Shown: positions 1 through 12,128, numbered from the stretch's first letter. The stretch is DNA of 64,000 bases from Siphonodentalium dalli (GCA_032622095.1 CP136061.1:134377587-134441586), one strand, 5' to 3'. Numbers and translations are program-made. The notes: generated by a model from the letters alone, not told the origin.

Positions 1-120
1 CGGATAGCTCTCACTGAGAGCTTTACGATGAAAGGCAACAAGCCATATTTCCGACTAAATCCTGAAAAGTTACCCATAATTCTGCTGTGGTTAAAGAGTC
101 GATTATTTAGGGCATTACTA
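1..120. repeat. Family A MITE, right part, cut by window edge
   Basis: Apex and right arm of the family A fold-back element, ending in a GGGCATTACT-type terminus before TA. The left arm lies outside the window. Confidence 0.85.
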
Positions 121-494
121 TAACTATATAATCAGTAACTTATTATAAATGATGGTAACATGAAGCATCAAGCATTGCTTTGATTAGCACACTTTAAGAC
201 ATCACCCAGATTGTCATAAGTTATCCAAAATGGAAACCTGAAACTTATAAGCCTGAAAATGCTAACTTTTCTTGGTTTCTTTACATTTTTGGGAATCTCT
301 GGTAAACATTATATTGTACATATATCTCACATTATTCTCCCAAAGGAATCACTATTACTTATGATATAAAAGAAATAATGATGGTCCACTTTATCTTTGC
401 CAGTATCTATGACATCCAAAGTCACTGGACCACAGAGGAAACTTTATCTGGTAGTATAGCAGTCTAATTAAAATACACACTATTGGAGAAGCTA

Positions 495-748
495 CATGTA
501 ATGCTCAAAGTAATCGACTACTTAACCACAGCTGAATTATGGGTAACTTTTCAGATTTAGTCGGAAATATGGCTTGTTGCCATTCATCGGAAAGATCTCT
601 CCGAGAGCTTTCCGATGAATGGCAACAAGCCATATTTCCGAGAGCTTTCCGATGAATGGCAACAAGCCATATTTCCGACTAAATCCTGAAAAGTTACCCA
701 AAATTCTGCTGTGGTTAATTAACAAGTCGATTACTTAGAGCATTACTG
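495..748. repeat. Family A MITE with duplicated right-arm segment
   Basis: Both ends present, flanked by TA. The stem is the usual one (A-A-C-C-A-C-A-G-C, TTTAGTCGGAAATATGGC, ATTCATCGGAAAG and mirror images). About 36 bp of the right arm near the apex (CTTTCCGATGAATGGC...) is repeated in tandem, making it longer than the usual 213 bp. The terminal variant is GCTC on the left with matching GAGC on the right. Confidence 0.9.
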
Positions 749-750
749 TA

Positions 751-1514
751 AATAGTCTGAAACAAATAGGAGGGCATCCCAATACTTCCAAGAAGCATTA
801 TGTCAGTGTCTGCAAATCACAAAAATCCATGGTTTAAGCGATGAAGCCAATCAGGTGATTGTCAGAATTTCTATACAGCAACACCATTAAACCTCGTCAC
901 ATAGCTAAAAAATAGCGTAATAAGTTTGTCATATTGCTAATTTTATACGGCATTTACAAATTTAGATGACGACAATTAAATAAACATTAAAAATCGTCCA
1001 CGAAGAGTCCATAATTGACCAATAATACCAAGCAAGGAGAATAGAATTAAGGATTTCCAAGAATTTCAGCATTTGAATTAACACTGAATTTTTTATTGCG
1101 AAAAAGAAACCGAAAGGAGATATCTGTCAATTGTAGAACTATTTTTAATGCGAAATGTGAATGGGGACATCATACTTTGGTGATTGCTGGATAAAGCTAT
1201 TTATAGCAGTTGCAAATTGGGTTATAGAAAGAGTGTTGAAATGTTTCCTACTATAGAATGCATATATCTTGTTCCATAATCTGAATTTTAATTAGACTGG
1301 TATTAGCATTAATCAAGATCTCACATGAGGGAGACGTGAGAGTAGTGGTAACTGAGTTGAGAACGGATATATACAGAATTGCACTCTGCGGCAGTTTTAT
1401 CTCTGCATTAACAACTTGGACATCACTAACACATGTAAATGCACCGTAGAAAGTGTTAATCCAGTAGAAATTGTAAATTGTAAAATACAAAAAGGTCACT
1501 ATAATTAGATCGTC
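751..1514 (-). other. Dystroglycan 3'UTR and possible poly(A) signal
   Basis: Sequence after the stop codon. The first AATAAA on the minus strand that I see is at 1092-1097, giving a possible 3'UTR of about 0.4 kb. Beyond it there is no further gene, only unique AT-rich sequence up to the family A element at 495-748. Confidence 0.4.
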
Positions 1515-3789
1515 TTATGGCGGTACGTATGGAGGGGGGTTTCGATATGCTGGTTGCACATGTTTTGGCTGCTTATTGTTCCCTGACGTCGTCACTGGGG
1601 GTGGAGGTTGATATAATGGTGACGTGGCGTCATCGAGTTCGTGTTCCTCAAACTGATCTCTTGGCTCAGTAGGTGGAGTAGACGGAGCACTCTCGCTCGA
1701 CCCCCGTTTGTACACCGGAGGAGGCAAGGGCGGCTTCTCATCATCCATGATGAGTGGCTTTGATGAGTCATTTGGCTTCTCATCCAATTCATCAGCGAAA
1801 ATAACAGGCACGCCCTTATTGTTGAATGTATGCTGATCTTCCAATGACATCTTGCCTTTCCTCTTCTTTCGATAGAGAATACAAGCGATAACTAAAGCCA
1901 ACAATAGAATCGCGATTATAACTACTGCAGGAACAACAGTCGTGATCCAAATTTCATCATCACTTGAATCCTTTGACTTGTCAACCTTACTTCCTGTGTC
2001 AGCAGTTGCCGAGCCGTCTGTTTTTGGCAGAACATCTGGTTTTTTCAGGGACTGGTTCTGGATTTTCCACTGAAGGTTCAGGTGTTGTTGCTGGCTGACT
2101 GGTGTCTCGAGATGGGAAGTCTGTTTCAAGCAAACATACGCCACCTGGTGTAGACTTGGCAGATTTGATGATAAATGGATGAAGAGCTTTCTTCATGCCT
2201 TCATTGATTGTACCATCTTCATAAATAGCTTTGTTAACTATTGCATTAATTTCAACCAAAGAGCATTGGTCTGTCGGGAGACTGCTATTAGACCAGGCGT
2301 AGATGACGGATCCAGCTGCCAACCTGTTCACATGAACATGATATGGATGTTTCCCATCACCATAGTAACGCGAAAGTTTTGAGCTTAGTCTCAAACGATT
2401 TTCAAAATCTGACATGAAATCATCATAATCATGGTCAATCGTAACACTCAGCTCATGGGAGTATTCTTTAAGTTCATCAGGGTCAGCAATAACATCAATG
2501 GCGAATGACTGTGACACAGTGAATCCATCTGTGTCCATGGCAACAAGCGTGAATGTATAATGTCCGATATCAGAAGCCATCGGCATAGCATTCATATTTT
2601 GAAGCTTTGAGTCAAATTGCAACCAGAATTCGCTTGGAATAACATCTTTTGTATACCTGAACAAACTTAGTTTGAGATTCCTAGCATTCCCATCTTCACA
2701 GTCACTGAATGCATGTTTTGAAATTTTTTGTCTATAATATTTCCCAATGGTGAATTTTTGGTCAGGAATGTTATCATCAACTTCAGGCGAGTTTCCAAAT
2801 CCTGTACAAGGTTCCACTGGGTAAAGCTTACTGTCAGTAGGTTCAAGCGTCGTAACTTTTGTTGGATCACTGTCGATATCGGTCATCTCGTCGATTGGTT
2901 TGCTAGTCATGATGGTTGGCTTCGTCGGTAGTATCTCTGTTTTTGTTTTTGAATCCGTTATGTGAACCTGAGTAGTAGTTTTTTCCGTTGGCAGCATTAC
3001 GTTATCAGTTTTCATTGAGGGCTCGTGTGTTTCTGTTGGCTGAATAATCATACTGGTCTCCATGCTTGGAACATTTCTTGTCATCGTATCCATGACAACC
3101 TCAGTGATAACTTTAGTTGGAGGTGTCTTTTCCATAGATGGTGTTGCTGTTTGATGCACAGCACGTCTCTTTCTAGTTTTCTCCACCTGAAATCTTGTAT
3201 TTGTGACCTGCCAACCCAAAATTGGATGGCCAACTGATTTTGCCATATCGCCGCTTCCGCTGTTAGTTTCAACATTCTGAAGAATTGCCATGTGATCGGG
3301 TTCAACTTTCCCGCATCCAACGAGCCAGCTCATAAAGGCGCCAGAATGTTGCGGCTCTTTGGAATTTCCAGGACCCGCAACTAAAGCGGAACTATCAAAC
3401 ATGGATTTATCACCAATCGGAAGAAGCTGCAACATTTCATGAGCCAAACTCAGATGTGACTCAAAATTCTTTATGAGATTTAGTTTCTCCAGTGGGTGGA
3501 GTTTTTCTAGATCGGCATCTACGATAACTGTGACGACAGTTTGTGGTTCTTGTCGTTTGCATCGGACAGTTTGTGGAGACCTGCTATTAACTGGCAGGTA
3601 TTTCATTGTCGACTCCTTTGTGACGGTGATTGTGAATATGTCCTCAGCCTGAGAATTGTCTTTGCCGACAGCCGTGACCTTCAGTGTGTGTGGCCCCAGA
3701 TTGTTTGGTCCTGGAACACCACTAATAACTCTGGTTGTCTCATCATAGGCAAGCCAACTTGGAAAGTCTAGAGAATTTGGTGCAGAGAT
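1515..3789 (-). CDS. DAG1: Dystroglycan, large coding exon 2 (single-base frameshift at 2040-2045)
   Basis: Dystroglycan is the matrix receptor of the dystrophin-glycoprotein complex: alpha binds laminin-type ligands through matriglycan, beta spans the membrane and binds dystrophin. Acceptor AG at 3790-3791 (minus ...TTCCAG|ATC) is in frame with exon 1. With the frame restored, the protein is 840 aa (human about 895). Numbering in that frame: rest of the first cadherin-like domain 84-144; the N-terminal alpha second subdomain with conserved V-D-A-D-L, AGPGN and GW motifs about 145-285; furin-type RKRR 289-292; Thr/Pro-rich mucin-like region about 293-410, shorter than in mammals; second cadherin-like domain about 424-519; SEA-like region with the alpha/beta cleavage-type G576-S577; transmembrane helix about 698-720; basic RKKRKGK 723-729; GVPVIFADELDE; PPVY 773-776; C-terminal PPPY 834-837. 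Reading 3789 downward, the frame closes at 1999 because of A6; the other frame continues to TAA at 1515-1517. Identity is near certain; whether the frameshift is real is unknown. Confidence 0.96.
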
Positions 3790-3891
3790 CTGGAAGTAGA
3801 AAGAATATTGGATTTAAAAATAAAGGTAAGAATAATTAGAATAAAAGGTTGGCGACCACACGTCCCCTGAAAAAAGATGGTTTTCTTTTAA

Positions 3892-4294
3892 AGGTACTCA
3901 ATCCGATTTGATGGTCCCCAACAACAACAACAACATTATCAGAATCGAGTAATTGCCCAAAAATAATGCTAACCATAGTCAAATATGGTATAAAATTGTC
4001 CAAAACCTGTTATTTATCAACATTTGTTAAACTAAATTTTGCCAGTTTGTCAAATATCTGACTAAAAAAAGGCACTTGATTGTAGAGTTATCCATCTTGG
4101 TCTGAGACCGTCTTCTCTTCAACTGTTAACTGGGCCACCAAAAATTATTGGTGGTGAAAAATAATAGATTTCAAAAATCGATATATGATCATTCTCAGCT
4201 TTGATGGGTGGGTTCCTCGACCCAAATCTAATATTATTTACCCCTGAAACCAAGAAAATGGTAATTTGCGAGCATTAATTCGGATTATGCATCT
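3892..4294. repeat. Family I TTAA-flanked element (AGGTACTCAAT ends), degraded
   Basis: Starts after TTAA (3888-3891) with AGGTACTCAATCCG and ends with a decayed mirror, CGGATTATGCATCT, before TTAA (4295-4298). The interior matches the better-preserved copy at 5338-5862. It lies just inside the 3' end of the large dystroglycan intron. Confidence 0.7.
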
Positions 4295-4298
4295 TTAA

Positions 4299-5333
4299 GA
4301 GGTTGGCTTCTCAGAACAGAAAAAAATCACACTTTGGTAAAAAAATCATTAAATAAATAACAATTAGAATGATAAAAAGTTGAGAAAGGGGAATAACTAT
4401 GTGAAAAATGTGTTTTTTCTTTCGTCTATATACATGTTGCGAGTTAGCAATATTTAATGGGTAACAATATCCTAAAGTTTCAATTCTCTACTTCTGAAAT
4501 TGAAGAAGGAGTTTATTACACAATGAAGGTACTCAAAATCAAAACATTCAAAACTTTTCTGTCAAGAAAGGGGAATGAATACCTTAGTGAAAATAGATTT
4601 TTTTCTGTCGTCGCCCGAAGTGCCCATATGCTAAACTTAAAAGTTAGAAATAAGACCGGCAATGATGGGACGGACCATGGACTGCACGTATCATCATTTA
4701 CAATGCCGATATCATCGGATATATATTTGTTCCTAGATTGTACATATTGGAATTATCATCCTCAGGGGCAGGAAGAACATGTCATTTCCCCAAATTTCCA
4801 TGAGTTCCAGGCATCATATATCAACCAAAAAAATAAAATAAAAAAGCATAGTTGGCCCCTGTCTACTCTAAAATTTGAGTCAATGGGCATGTACACATTA
4901 CAAATATAATTAGTGTTCAGTTAATTAGTAAAAAAAAAAACAGCCTTTAGCCTGTATATTGAAATCCCAACAAATGAATGAATGGGAATTCACAGGGAAA
5001 TTATTTGCTTTATCCAGTGATGCACATTAGAATTCTGAGGCAGTATCAATACACCGATATATAAATGGATAGAGGTGAAATATGAATTAAACTATAAAAT
5101 ATGTTTGAAGTAGAGTTACTGCCCGTTGAGTGTATTTCGGTCAATCTCTTGTCTGTCATCAGAGCATCTGACATCTATCAAATTTTAAAGACAAGGAAAA
5201 GAACATCATCTGGCCTCTTAAAAGTATTTCTAGTAACAAAATTATTTTGCAGTAGACAAAGCCGTTGTCTCCAGAGTTTTCAATGATCGAGGAATAAGGG
5301 TTCAAATTTCAAGAAAAAAATTCTAATGAAATA
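4299..5333. other. Intronic sequence without recognisable gene
   Basis: Contains an open frame of 150 codons (4457-4909, plus strand) with no recognisable motif, signal peptide or splice context. I see no repeat family here. Confidence 0.4.
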
Positions 5334-5337
5334 TTAA

Positions 5338-5862
5338 AGGTACTCAATCTGATTTAATGGTCCCCATATCATCAGATTCCAACAACAACATTTTTTTAAA
5401 CGCTGCTTCTGTTATCAGAATCGATTAATTGCCCAAAAATAATGCTAACCACAGTCAACTACAGTATAAAATTTCCCAAAACCTGTTATTAATTAACATT
5501 TTGTTCAACAAACTTTATCCGGTTTGTCAAATATCTGTCACACAAAAGCCACTTGATTTTAGAGTTATCCATCTTCATCCACAATCATTTCGTCGACTTT
5601 TTACCAGGCCACAAAAAAGTACCAGTGGTGAAAAATAATAGTTTTCAAAAATTGATATATGTGATCTCTCTGAGCTTTGATGAGTGGGTTCCTCGACTCT
5701 AATCAAATATTTGTTACCTGCGAAGCCAAAGAACAGTGGTTTGCATTTGCATTATGTTTTGGTAATTAATCGATTCTAATAACTATAAAAGAGTCTTTTG
5801 AAGAAATGTTGCTGTTGTTGGAATCTGATGATACGGGGATCATCGAAACGGATTGTGTACCT
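5338..5862. repeat. Family I TTAA-flanked element, near-complete (525 bp)
   Basis: Perfect TTAA on both sides (5334-5337, 5863-5866). Long imperfect terminal inverted repeats begin AGGTACTCAATCTGATT and include an AACAACAACA/TGTTGCTGTTGTT stretch. No coding capacity. TTAA targets suggest piggyBac-type mobilisation, although the end does not begin CCC. Confidence 0.8.
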
Positions 5863-6253
5863 TTAAGCTTTAATATCTGATGCATGAATACTGGTCTTAT
5901 ACATATCCACACAATCTAATTCTGGTGTTACAAAATATCTGAGGCCAAGGCTTTGGGCATACAGCACTGGATAACCCAACCTCATTTTAAAAAGAAGTGT
6001 TCGCCATGTATTATAGTTTAATTATACCAGTGTTATGTTACTTAATTTTCTCAACCCCTATGTGCAAAATAATGATGTTGTTTAATATTCATGTAATTAG
6101 TTTTGTCAACTCTACAATGTTAATGTATTGGTGGTGTAGCAAAATTATAAAATTCAAACACCCTATGGATTCCCATTAATTCATTTTAGGGAATGATTCC
6201 GAAAACGGATAAGGCTGTTTGTTGAACTTACAAGCCAAAACAACCTACAACTA

Positions 6254-6459
6254 CAGTAATGCCCTAAGTAATCGACTCCTTAACCACAGCAGAATTGTGG
6301 GTAACTAATACATTGGCCTAACAATATTTACCTCGACCTTGTAAGCCAGTTCATTCTCTTATATATGCAAGGCTCCCTATGGGAGACTCGCATATATAAG
6401 AGAATGCACTGGCACAGGATATTTAATGCTGCACCAGCACAGCTCCGGTCATGAAAGGG
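6254..6459. repeat. Truncated family A left arm fused to truncated family B right part
   Basis: 6254-6307 is the family A left terminus up to GGGTAAC. It joins directly at about 6308 to an internal family B segment, which runs through a TATATATGCAAG hairpin to the terminus GTCATGAAAGGG before TTAA (6460-6463). Confidence 0.75.
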
Positions 6460-6524
6460 TTAAAGGCATTAATAATGTGATATCATGCACTCTTAATCTT
6501 TCTGAAGGTTTTTTCCCATTTATA

Positions 6525-6707
6525 CAGTAATGCCCTAAATAATCGACTCCTTAACCACAGCAGAATTATGGGTAATTTTTCAGGATTTAGTCAGAAATAT
6601 GGTTTATTGCCATTCATCGGAAAGCTCTTACTGAGAGTTTTATGATGAATGGCAACAAGCCATATTTCCGACTAAATCCTGAAAAGTTACCCATAATTCT
6701 GCTGTGG
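6525..6707. repeat. Family A MITE, right terminus missing
   Basis: Left end after TA, full left arm and apex (triplet ACT), right arm only as far as CTGCTGTGG. Confidence 0.85.
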
Positions 6708-7003
6708 AGTTTAATCATCCAATGGTGACAGCCTCCATAATTAAACATTTGTCAAACAACTCTATCTACATAGGATTACATGTAGCTGGCAATGAAATAT
6801 GAAACAGAAAAATAGCTTATACATTACAATCACAAAATGTCCAGTGGTTTGTGAAACCAATACTAATAGCATAGTTTGGTCGACCTTGTGATTTGTCAGC
6901 TGATCAACAGTATTATGTTTCTCGAGATAATAGCAGATATAATGCATTACGTGCAGAGGAGCAGGAAAATGCCTGGCTCTGCTTTGGGAGAGATTACAAA
7001 ATA

Positions 7004-7216
7004 CAGTAATGCCCTAATTATTCGACTCCATAACCACAGCAGAATTATGGGTAATTTTTCAGGATTTAGTCGGAAAATTGGCTTGTTGCCATTCTTCGGA
7101 AAGCTCTCGGCGAGAGCTTTCCGATGAATGGCAACAAGCCATATTTCCGACTAAATCCTGAAAAATTACCCATAATTCTGCTGTGGTTATGGAGTCAATT
7201 AATTAGTGCATTACTG
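7004..7216. repeat. Family A MITE, complete (213 bp)
   Basis: Complete copy: CAGTAATGCCC left, TGCATTACTG right, TA on both sides, apex triplet GGC, arms nearly perfect inverted repeats of about 100 bp. No open frame of interest; it could be moved only by an enzyme encoded elsewhere. TA target plus CAGT ends suggest the Tc1/mariner superfamily. Confidence 0.93.
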
Positions 7217-7249
7217 TACCTGCCTCATTCCATGGCCTTTATAAAGTGA

Positions 7250-7435
7250 CAAGTCTTGAAATAGTGTGTCTGTCGTTTGCAGAATGATGTCCCCAGAGTG
7301 TGAATTTAGTGACGCTATATCCTGCACGGTGGGCTAGCATCACCAAATTCACCCTCTGGGAACCTCATTCTGCTGATGCATCAACTGCTATGGGAGACCT
7401 AGGATCAGACTGAAGTTCCCAATTTCAAGGTTTAA
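7250..7435. repeat. Family G hAT-like palindromic MITE, partial
   Basis: Left end AAGTCTTGAAATAGTGTG with the TCATTTG-like and GAATTTAGTGACGCTA/TAGCATCACCAAATTC internal stem. The matching right end is not present. Confidence 0.7.
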
Positions 7436-7931
7436 TTGCACAGTGCCAACAGATTTCAAACTCCATTGTGGAATATAATATATTAGACAGATCTGTCATA
7501 AAGTCTTGTACAGTTAGAAAACTTACTCTACCATTCCGAATAATTTGACATATTGAATTTGGCCAAATACAGGGAGGGTGTGATTTGGAAGAAGTGCAAA
7601 ATTCAGAGTTGCATGGTCACCCCTGAAAGAACTGCTAGTCACGTCCGTCACTTATTGGGTTGCAGAAGATTAACAGCATTTATGTGTTGTATTAAATGTG
7701 ATAGCTAGCGCTCCAGCTAATTGTTCTGGTCTGAACTTTTGAATCAACTGACTTTCCGAGTGAAGAGAAGGGCTCATTTTTCGAAGTGGTAATATCACTG
7801 ACTTCAAAAGTCTTTACAAGGCATCTAAAGTTTATAAACATTGTCAGTCATTTTGACATTTTGGCATATGTCAAAAATGAGAATTACTGGGTATAATTCG
7901 AGATTTAAAATCACCATGAGCATGCAATTAA

Positions 7932-8182
7932 CTCTTCCATGACTGGAGATTTCTGAATGTTGCGAAAATCCTGTGCCAATGTATTCTCTTATATATATGC
8001 CGCATAGGGAGCCTTGCATATATTAAAGAGAATACATTGGCCTAACAATATTTACCTTGATCTTGTAAGTCAGTGCATTCTCTTATATATGCAAGGCTCC
8101 TTATATGGGAGACACATATACAAGAGAATGCCTGGCACAGGATAATTAATGCTGCAACAACGCAGCTCCTGTCATGAAAGGG
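7932..8182. repeat. Family B TTAA MITE, complete
   Basis: TTAA at 7928-7931 and 8183-8186. Left end CTCTTCCATGACTGGAG, right end CTCCTGTCATGAAAGGG. Inside are two hairpins built on TCTCTTATATATGC and its mirror, separated by CCTAACAATATTTACCTTG. The TTAA target and CCC-type ends match piggyBac-like transposons. Confidence 0.85.
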
Positions 8183-8295
8183 TTAAAGTGATGTAGAACA
8201 CACTGTGGTGGGTGATCCAATGGCAATACAGGACAAAGCAGTTATTTTCATACGTTAATACACCCAAATTAGCAGCACACAATGTCATTCTTTAT

Positions 8296-9034
8296 ACCGG
8301 TGTAACAGTTTATCTCCCCCCTGATCAACTTCCCCCCCCCCCCCCCCCCGGGGGAAGTTGACCTAGGTTAACTTCCCCCCCCCCCCCCCCCCCCCCGCCC
8401 TGATCAACTTCCCCCCCCACCTGAATTGTTTTTATCTTGGAATTTATTGACAAATTATATTGGCATATTATTTTTCAGTATCACTATATTGCTGAGAAAA
8501 ACTATCATTGGTGGCAAGGAAGCATGTCTTTTCTTCGGCAGAGACATTATTGTTCAGATTTTTTTTATTGAAAATCACCCAGTTTATCTTCCCCCTGCCT
8601 GAATTTTTTTTACCTCAACATCTATGGCGAGTTAGTCTCATTTTATCGTTCACTATCACTATGTGACTAAGAAAAACTATCATAGGTGACAAGGAAGCAT
8701 GATTTTTCTGTAAAAGAGACAATAATTATAGTTCGGAGAATTTTCATTGAAATTTACCTAGTTTATCTCCACACACACCCCCCCCCCCCCCCCCCCCCCG
8801 CCTGGAATTTCCATACCTTAACATCTATTGGCGAGATAGTCTCATTTTATCATTCGCTATGACTATGTGACTTAGAAAAACTATCATTGGTGGCAAAGAA
8901 GCATGTCTTTTCTTCGGCAGAGACATTATTGTTCAGATTTTTTTTTTTTGAAAATCCCCCAGTTTATCTCCCCCCCCCCCCCCCCCCCTGGGGGGAAAGA
9001 TGCGCAGGGGGGGGAGATGTCGTAGCACACCGGT
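8296..9034. repeat. Poly-C-rich element with three ~180-bp internal repeats
   Basis: Bounded by TACCGGTGT at the left and ACACCGGTA at the right. Inside are four CAGTTTATCTCCCC-like blocks with long poly-C tracts, separating three diverged units (about 8420-8578, 8598-8759, 8802-8959) that share AGAAAAACTATCATTGGTGG and CAGAGACATTATTGTTC. The tract ends fold back on G-runs at 8349-8353 and 8990-9021. Homopolymer lengths here are unreliable. Confidence 0.7.
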
Positions 9035-9210
9035 ATCTATGAATTATATGCAGTGACTCTTTGGCAGAATCATGCATTGCCGTTCATTTATCAGCAAAAA
9101 TTTATCCCAAATTAAGAAGTAAATATTAACATTTGTACCCAGTTCAGACATTGTGTTTTCTGAAATTAGTAATATTAGTTGCATGGTTTATTCTTTCAAT
9201 GCCTGGTGAC

Positions 9211-9674
9211 CAAGCTTGAGTTTAATGTGCCTGTCATTTGTAAAAAGAGGTCCCCAGAAGGTGAATTTAGTGATGCTATATATACCGCAGAGTGGGCTTG
9301 CATCACTAAATTCACCCTCTTGGGACCTCATTCTGCATAGGGCTCATATTCTCTGATAAGTTTCTTCATTATCAAATTTCTATAGAAACTTTTTCACATA
9401 GATTCTATTTCTTTTTTAGTTTAGTTTCTCTATATCCCCAAATTGGCAGATGACACATTGCATAATAGAGGTTCCCAATGGGTGTACATCACAATATTCA
9501 CCATTTGGGAACTTCAATCTGAGTTTATGTCTCCCATGGCAGATGAGGCCATGCAGAATAAGGTCACCAGAGGGCAAATTTAGTGATGCTAGCCCGCTAT
9601 GCGGGATAGCGTCACTAAATTCACCCTCTGGTGATCTCATTCTGCAAATGACAGGCACAATAAACTCAGGCTTA
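9211..9674. repeat. Family G hAT-like MITE, complete
   Basis: Ends CAAGCTTGAGTTTA and TAAACTCAGGCTTA. Flanks CTGGTGAC (9203-9210) and CTGCTGAC (9675-9682) form an 8-bp target duplication with one mismatch. Interior holds two nested palindromes around AATTTAGTGATGCTA. The frames open on both strands here are palindrome artefacts. Confidence 0.8.
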
Positions 9675-9753
9675 CTGCTGACCTGACATTATCAAACATC
9701 CAGCAGAACACCCATATTATCCCTCTCTGGGAGAAGCACTGCCATTATGTTTA

Positions 9754-9970
9754 CAGTATTAAATGCCCTAAGTAATCGACTCCTTAAACACAGCAGAATT
9801 ATGGGTAACTTTTCAGGATTTAGTCGGAAATATGGCTTGTTGCCATTCATCGGAAAGCTCTCACTGAGAGCTTTACGTTGAAAGGCAACAAGCCATATTT
9901 CCGACTAAATCCTGAAAAGTTACCCATTATTCTGCCGTGTTTAAGGAGTCGATTGCTTAGGGCATTACTG
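9754..9970. repeat. Family A MITE, complete
   Basis: Ends CAGTATTAAATGCCC (small insertion) and GGGCATTACTG, TA flanks, apex ACT. Confidence 0.9.
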
Positions 9971-10860
9971 TATATGATGCGAAATTGGATGAAATTCTAC
10001 CGTTTGCTGTAATCGATTGACACTGATGGCAACATACACAAATATCATCAGCCTTCTACAACCTGAGGTCAAATTTGCATCATTCTTAAAGAAAATATTT
10101 GAACCTTCAATCTGTATGAAGATTGGAATCATCTATGAGATAGAATATTGATCGAACCAGCCTAAAAATAAAAAAACAGCAATTTACTGCAGCGGACATA
10201 AAATTTTGGTATGCCAGCGCTTAGCAAGTTATGTCAATAATCCAATAAGTATTGGAAGATTAAACGCAGTGCAGCAATGAAGCCTAAATTTATCACACAT
10301 AAACATCTCTGTGTACCATGATAAATTTCAAAGGAAGCAAAGCTTGACCAATAGAAACTATCACAAGTCAGAAAGTACAAACCAGCAGTGGGCCACTAGT
10401 TTAGATAACCCTGGCTGCAGCCTGCAGGGACCCAGGCTAGATAACTTTATCAGCAGGACATGGTTTAATATCAGAATGGCTAATTGGTTGTTCATTGGCA
10501 TAATTAAATCCTCAGTCATACCCAGCTGTGATTTATCAACACTTTAATAGTGGGAATAAAGATATATGATTTTATTGGAAATAAATAGAATTAAAGATAT
10601 GTTGAAACAAATAGTAAATGTTCTTGATACCAAAAAATAACATGGGGCAACTGTCTTTCAGAAAGGCACTTTGGACCACCCCAACCTCCCCCACCTAATG
10701 TCAAACCTCCATGCCAAATCTAATTCAGATCCCATAACGCGTGGCTGAGACATCTGCATGAACAGACAAATAGAAATGATTTCCAGATAAATAAGGATAA
10801 CTCTAAAATTGAAAACGTGAACGTCATTGCTCCTCTTTTGAAAGCGGTCATGATGGTGTA
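9971..10860. other. Intronic stretch, nothing recognised
   Basis: AT-rich sequence with no repeat family, RNA gene or supported coding region that I can identify. Confidence 0.4.
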
Positions 10861-11474
10861 CAGTAATGCCCTAAATAATCGACTCCTTAACCACAGCAGA
10901 ATTATTAAAGCCCCTGCATCATTCTGCTTAGGCCACATCTTCTGGGAAGTATTTATAAAGTCTCAAATTAACATAGATTTTAGTCACCTTTTTCCCTTCT
11001 GTTCAGTTTCTATATTTGCTGAAGATATTAAATGCATAATCGAGGTGACTATAATGGGTGAACCCGAAGTCTCCCAGAGCAGTTGAAACCTCAACAGAAT
11101 AAGGTTCCCAGAGGATGAATTTGGTGACGGTAGCTGCGGACCTCATTATTTTAAGGCTTGAGCCCCCCACATGCCCCCCCCTGCTCTACCACTCCTGACT
11201 GAAGCAGTGGTAAACTATTATAAACCCTCTGGGGACCTCATTCTGCAAATGGCAGACACACTATTTCAAGACTCCACAGATGTATTTAGGGTAGTTCTCA
11301 TGAAACTGCATCTTGAGCCTACGGTTCCCAGTAGGTGAATTGGGTGATGTTTAATAGCCCACTGTGCACAAAAATGTGGCTAGTGAAAATAGTTAACGTT
11401 GAGAGTGGATAATATTCTAGAGTTATTCTGGGGACCCCATTCTGCAAATGACAGACAAACTATTTGCAGGCTTG
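10861..11474. repeat. Family A left end joined to degraded family G element
   Basis: 10861-10905 is the family A left terminus. It passes into family G internal sequence (CATTCTGCTTAGGCC...), ending with CTATTTGCAGGCTTG at 11474. The element is decayed, and a C-rich block sits in its middle. Confidence 0.65.
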
Positions 11475-11893
11475 CCCAAACTCCAGAAACCCACTAAAGT
11501 GCCTTGGTGTGTGATTCATTTCATTCTCGTCCCCTGGCTTATGTATCAACCTAAATTCTTATGATTCATTAGACACATCCCATAAGTAGAGCCATATTTT
11601 CCTATGAGATATGAAGTATGATATATTGGGAGCCACAAATTACTTTCAACTCTTAGACATCTTCATGGATCTGATCCCAGTCTTATGATATATTGCTCCT
11701 GGTCATCCCAGGTGGCGGATGGTCGATGTAATTTAAAACTCTACTGATCTTGCATCCATGTGATACATTGAGAATCAATATCGAGTATCAGTCAGGATTT
11801 ATCAGGGGAGAACACTCCTCAAACCAAATTTGCATGGCGAAATACTTGATCTATATACAGACTAAAGCACTGACAATACAGTGGTATGAGGTA

Positions 11894-12106
11894 CAGTAAT
11901 GTCCTAAATAATCGACTCCTTAACCATAGCAGAATTATGGGTAATTTTTCAGGATTTAGTCAGAAATATGGCTTGTTACCATTCATTGGAAAGCTCTCAC
12001 TCAGATCTTTCCAATGAATGGCAACAAGCCATATTTCCGACTAAATCCTGAAAAGTTACCCATAATTCTGCTGTGGTTAAGGAGTCAATTATTTAGGGCA
12101 TTACTA
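11894..12106. repeat. Family A MITE, complete
   Basis: Left end CAGTAATGTCC, right end GGGCATTACTA, TA flanks. Apex ACT with an imperfect closing stem. Confidence 0.9.
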
Positions 12107-12128
12107 TACATGATATAAGCTCAGTGCA

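Noticed and set aside
1999-2040. Natural C-terminus of a secreted dystroglycan at 1999
   Set aside because: The other frame continues with a textbook transmembrane helix and tail directly after the A6 run, so an indel is the simpler reading.
4457-4909. 150-codon open frame, plus strand
   Set aside because: No domain, signal peptide or splice context; lies in the intron in the opposite orientation. Length is compatible with chance in a window this size.
9416-9686. Overlapping open frames on both strands
   Set aside because: Lie inside a family G palindrome and mirror each other.
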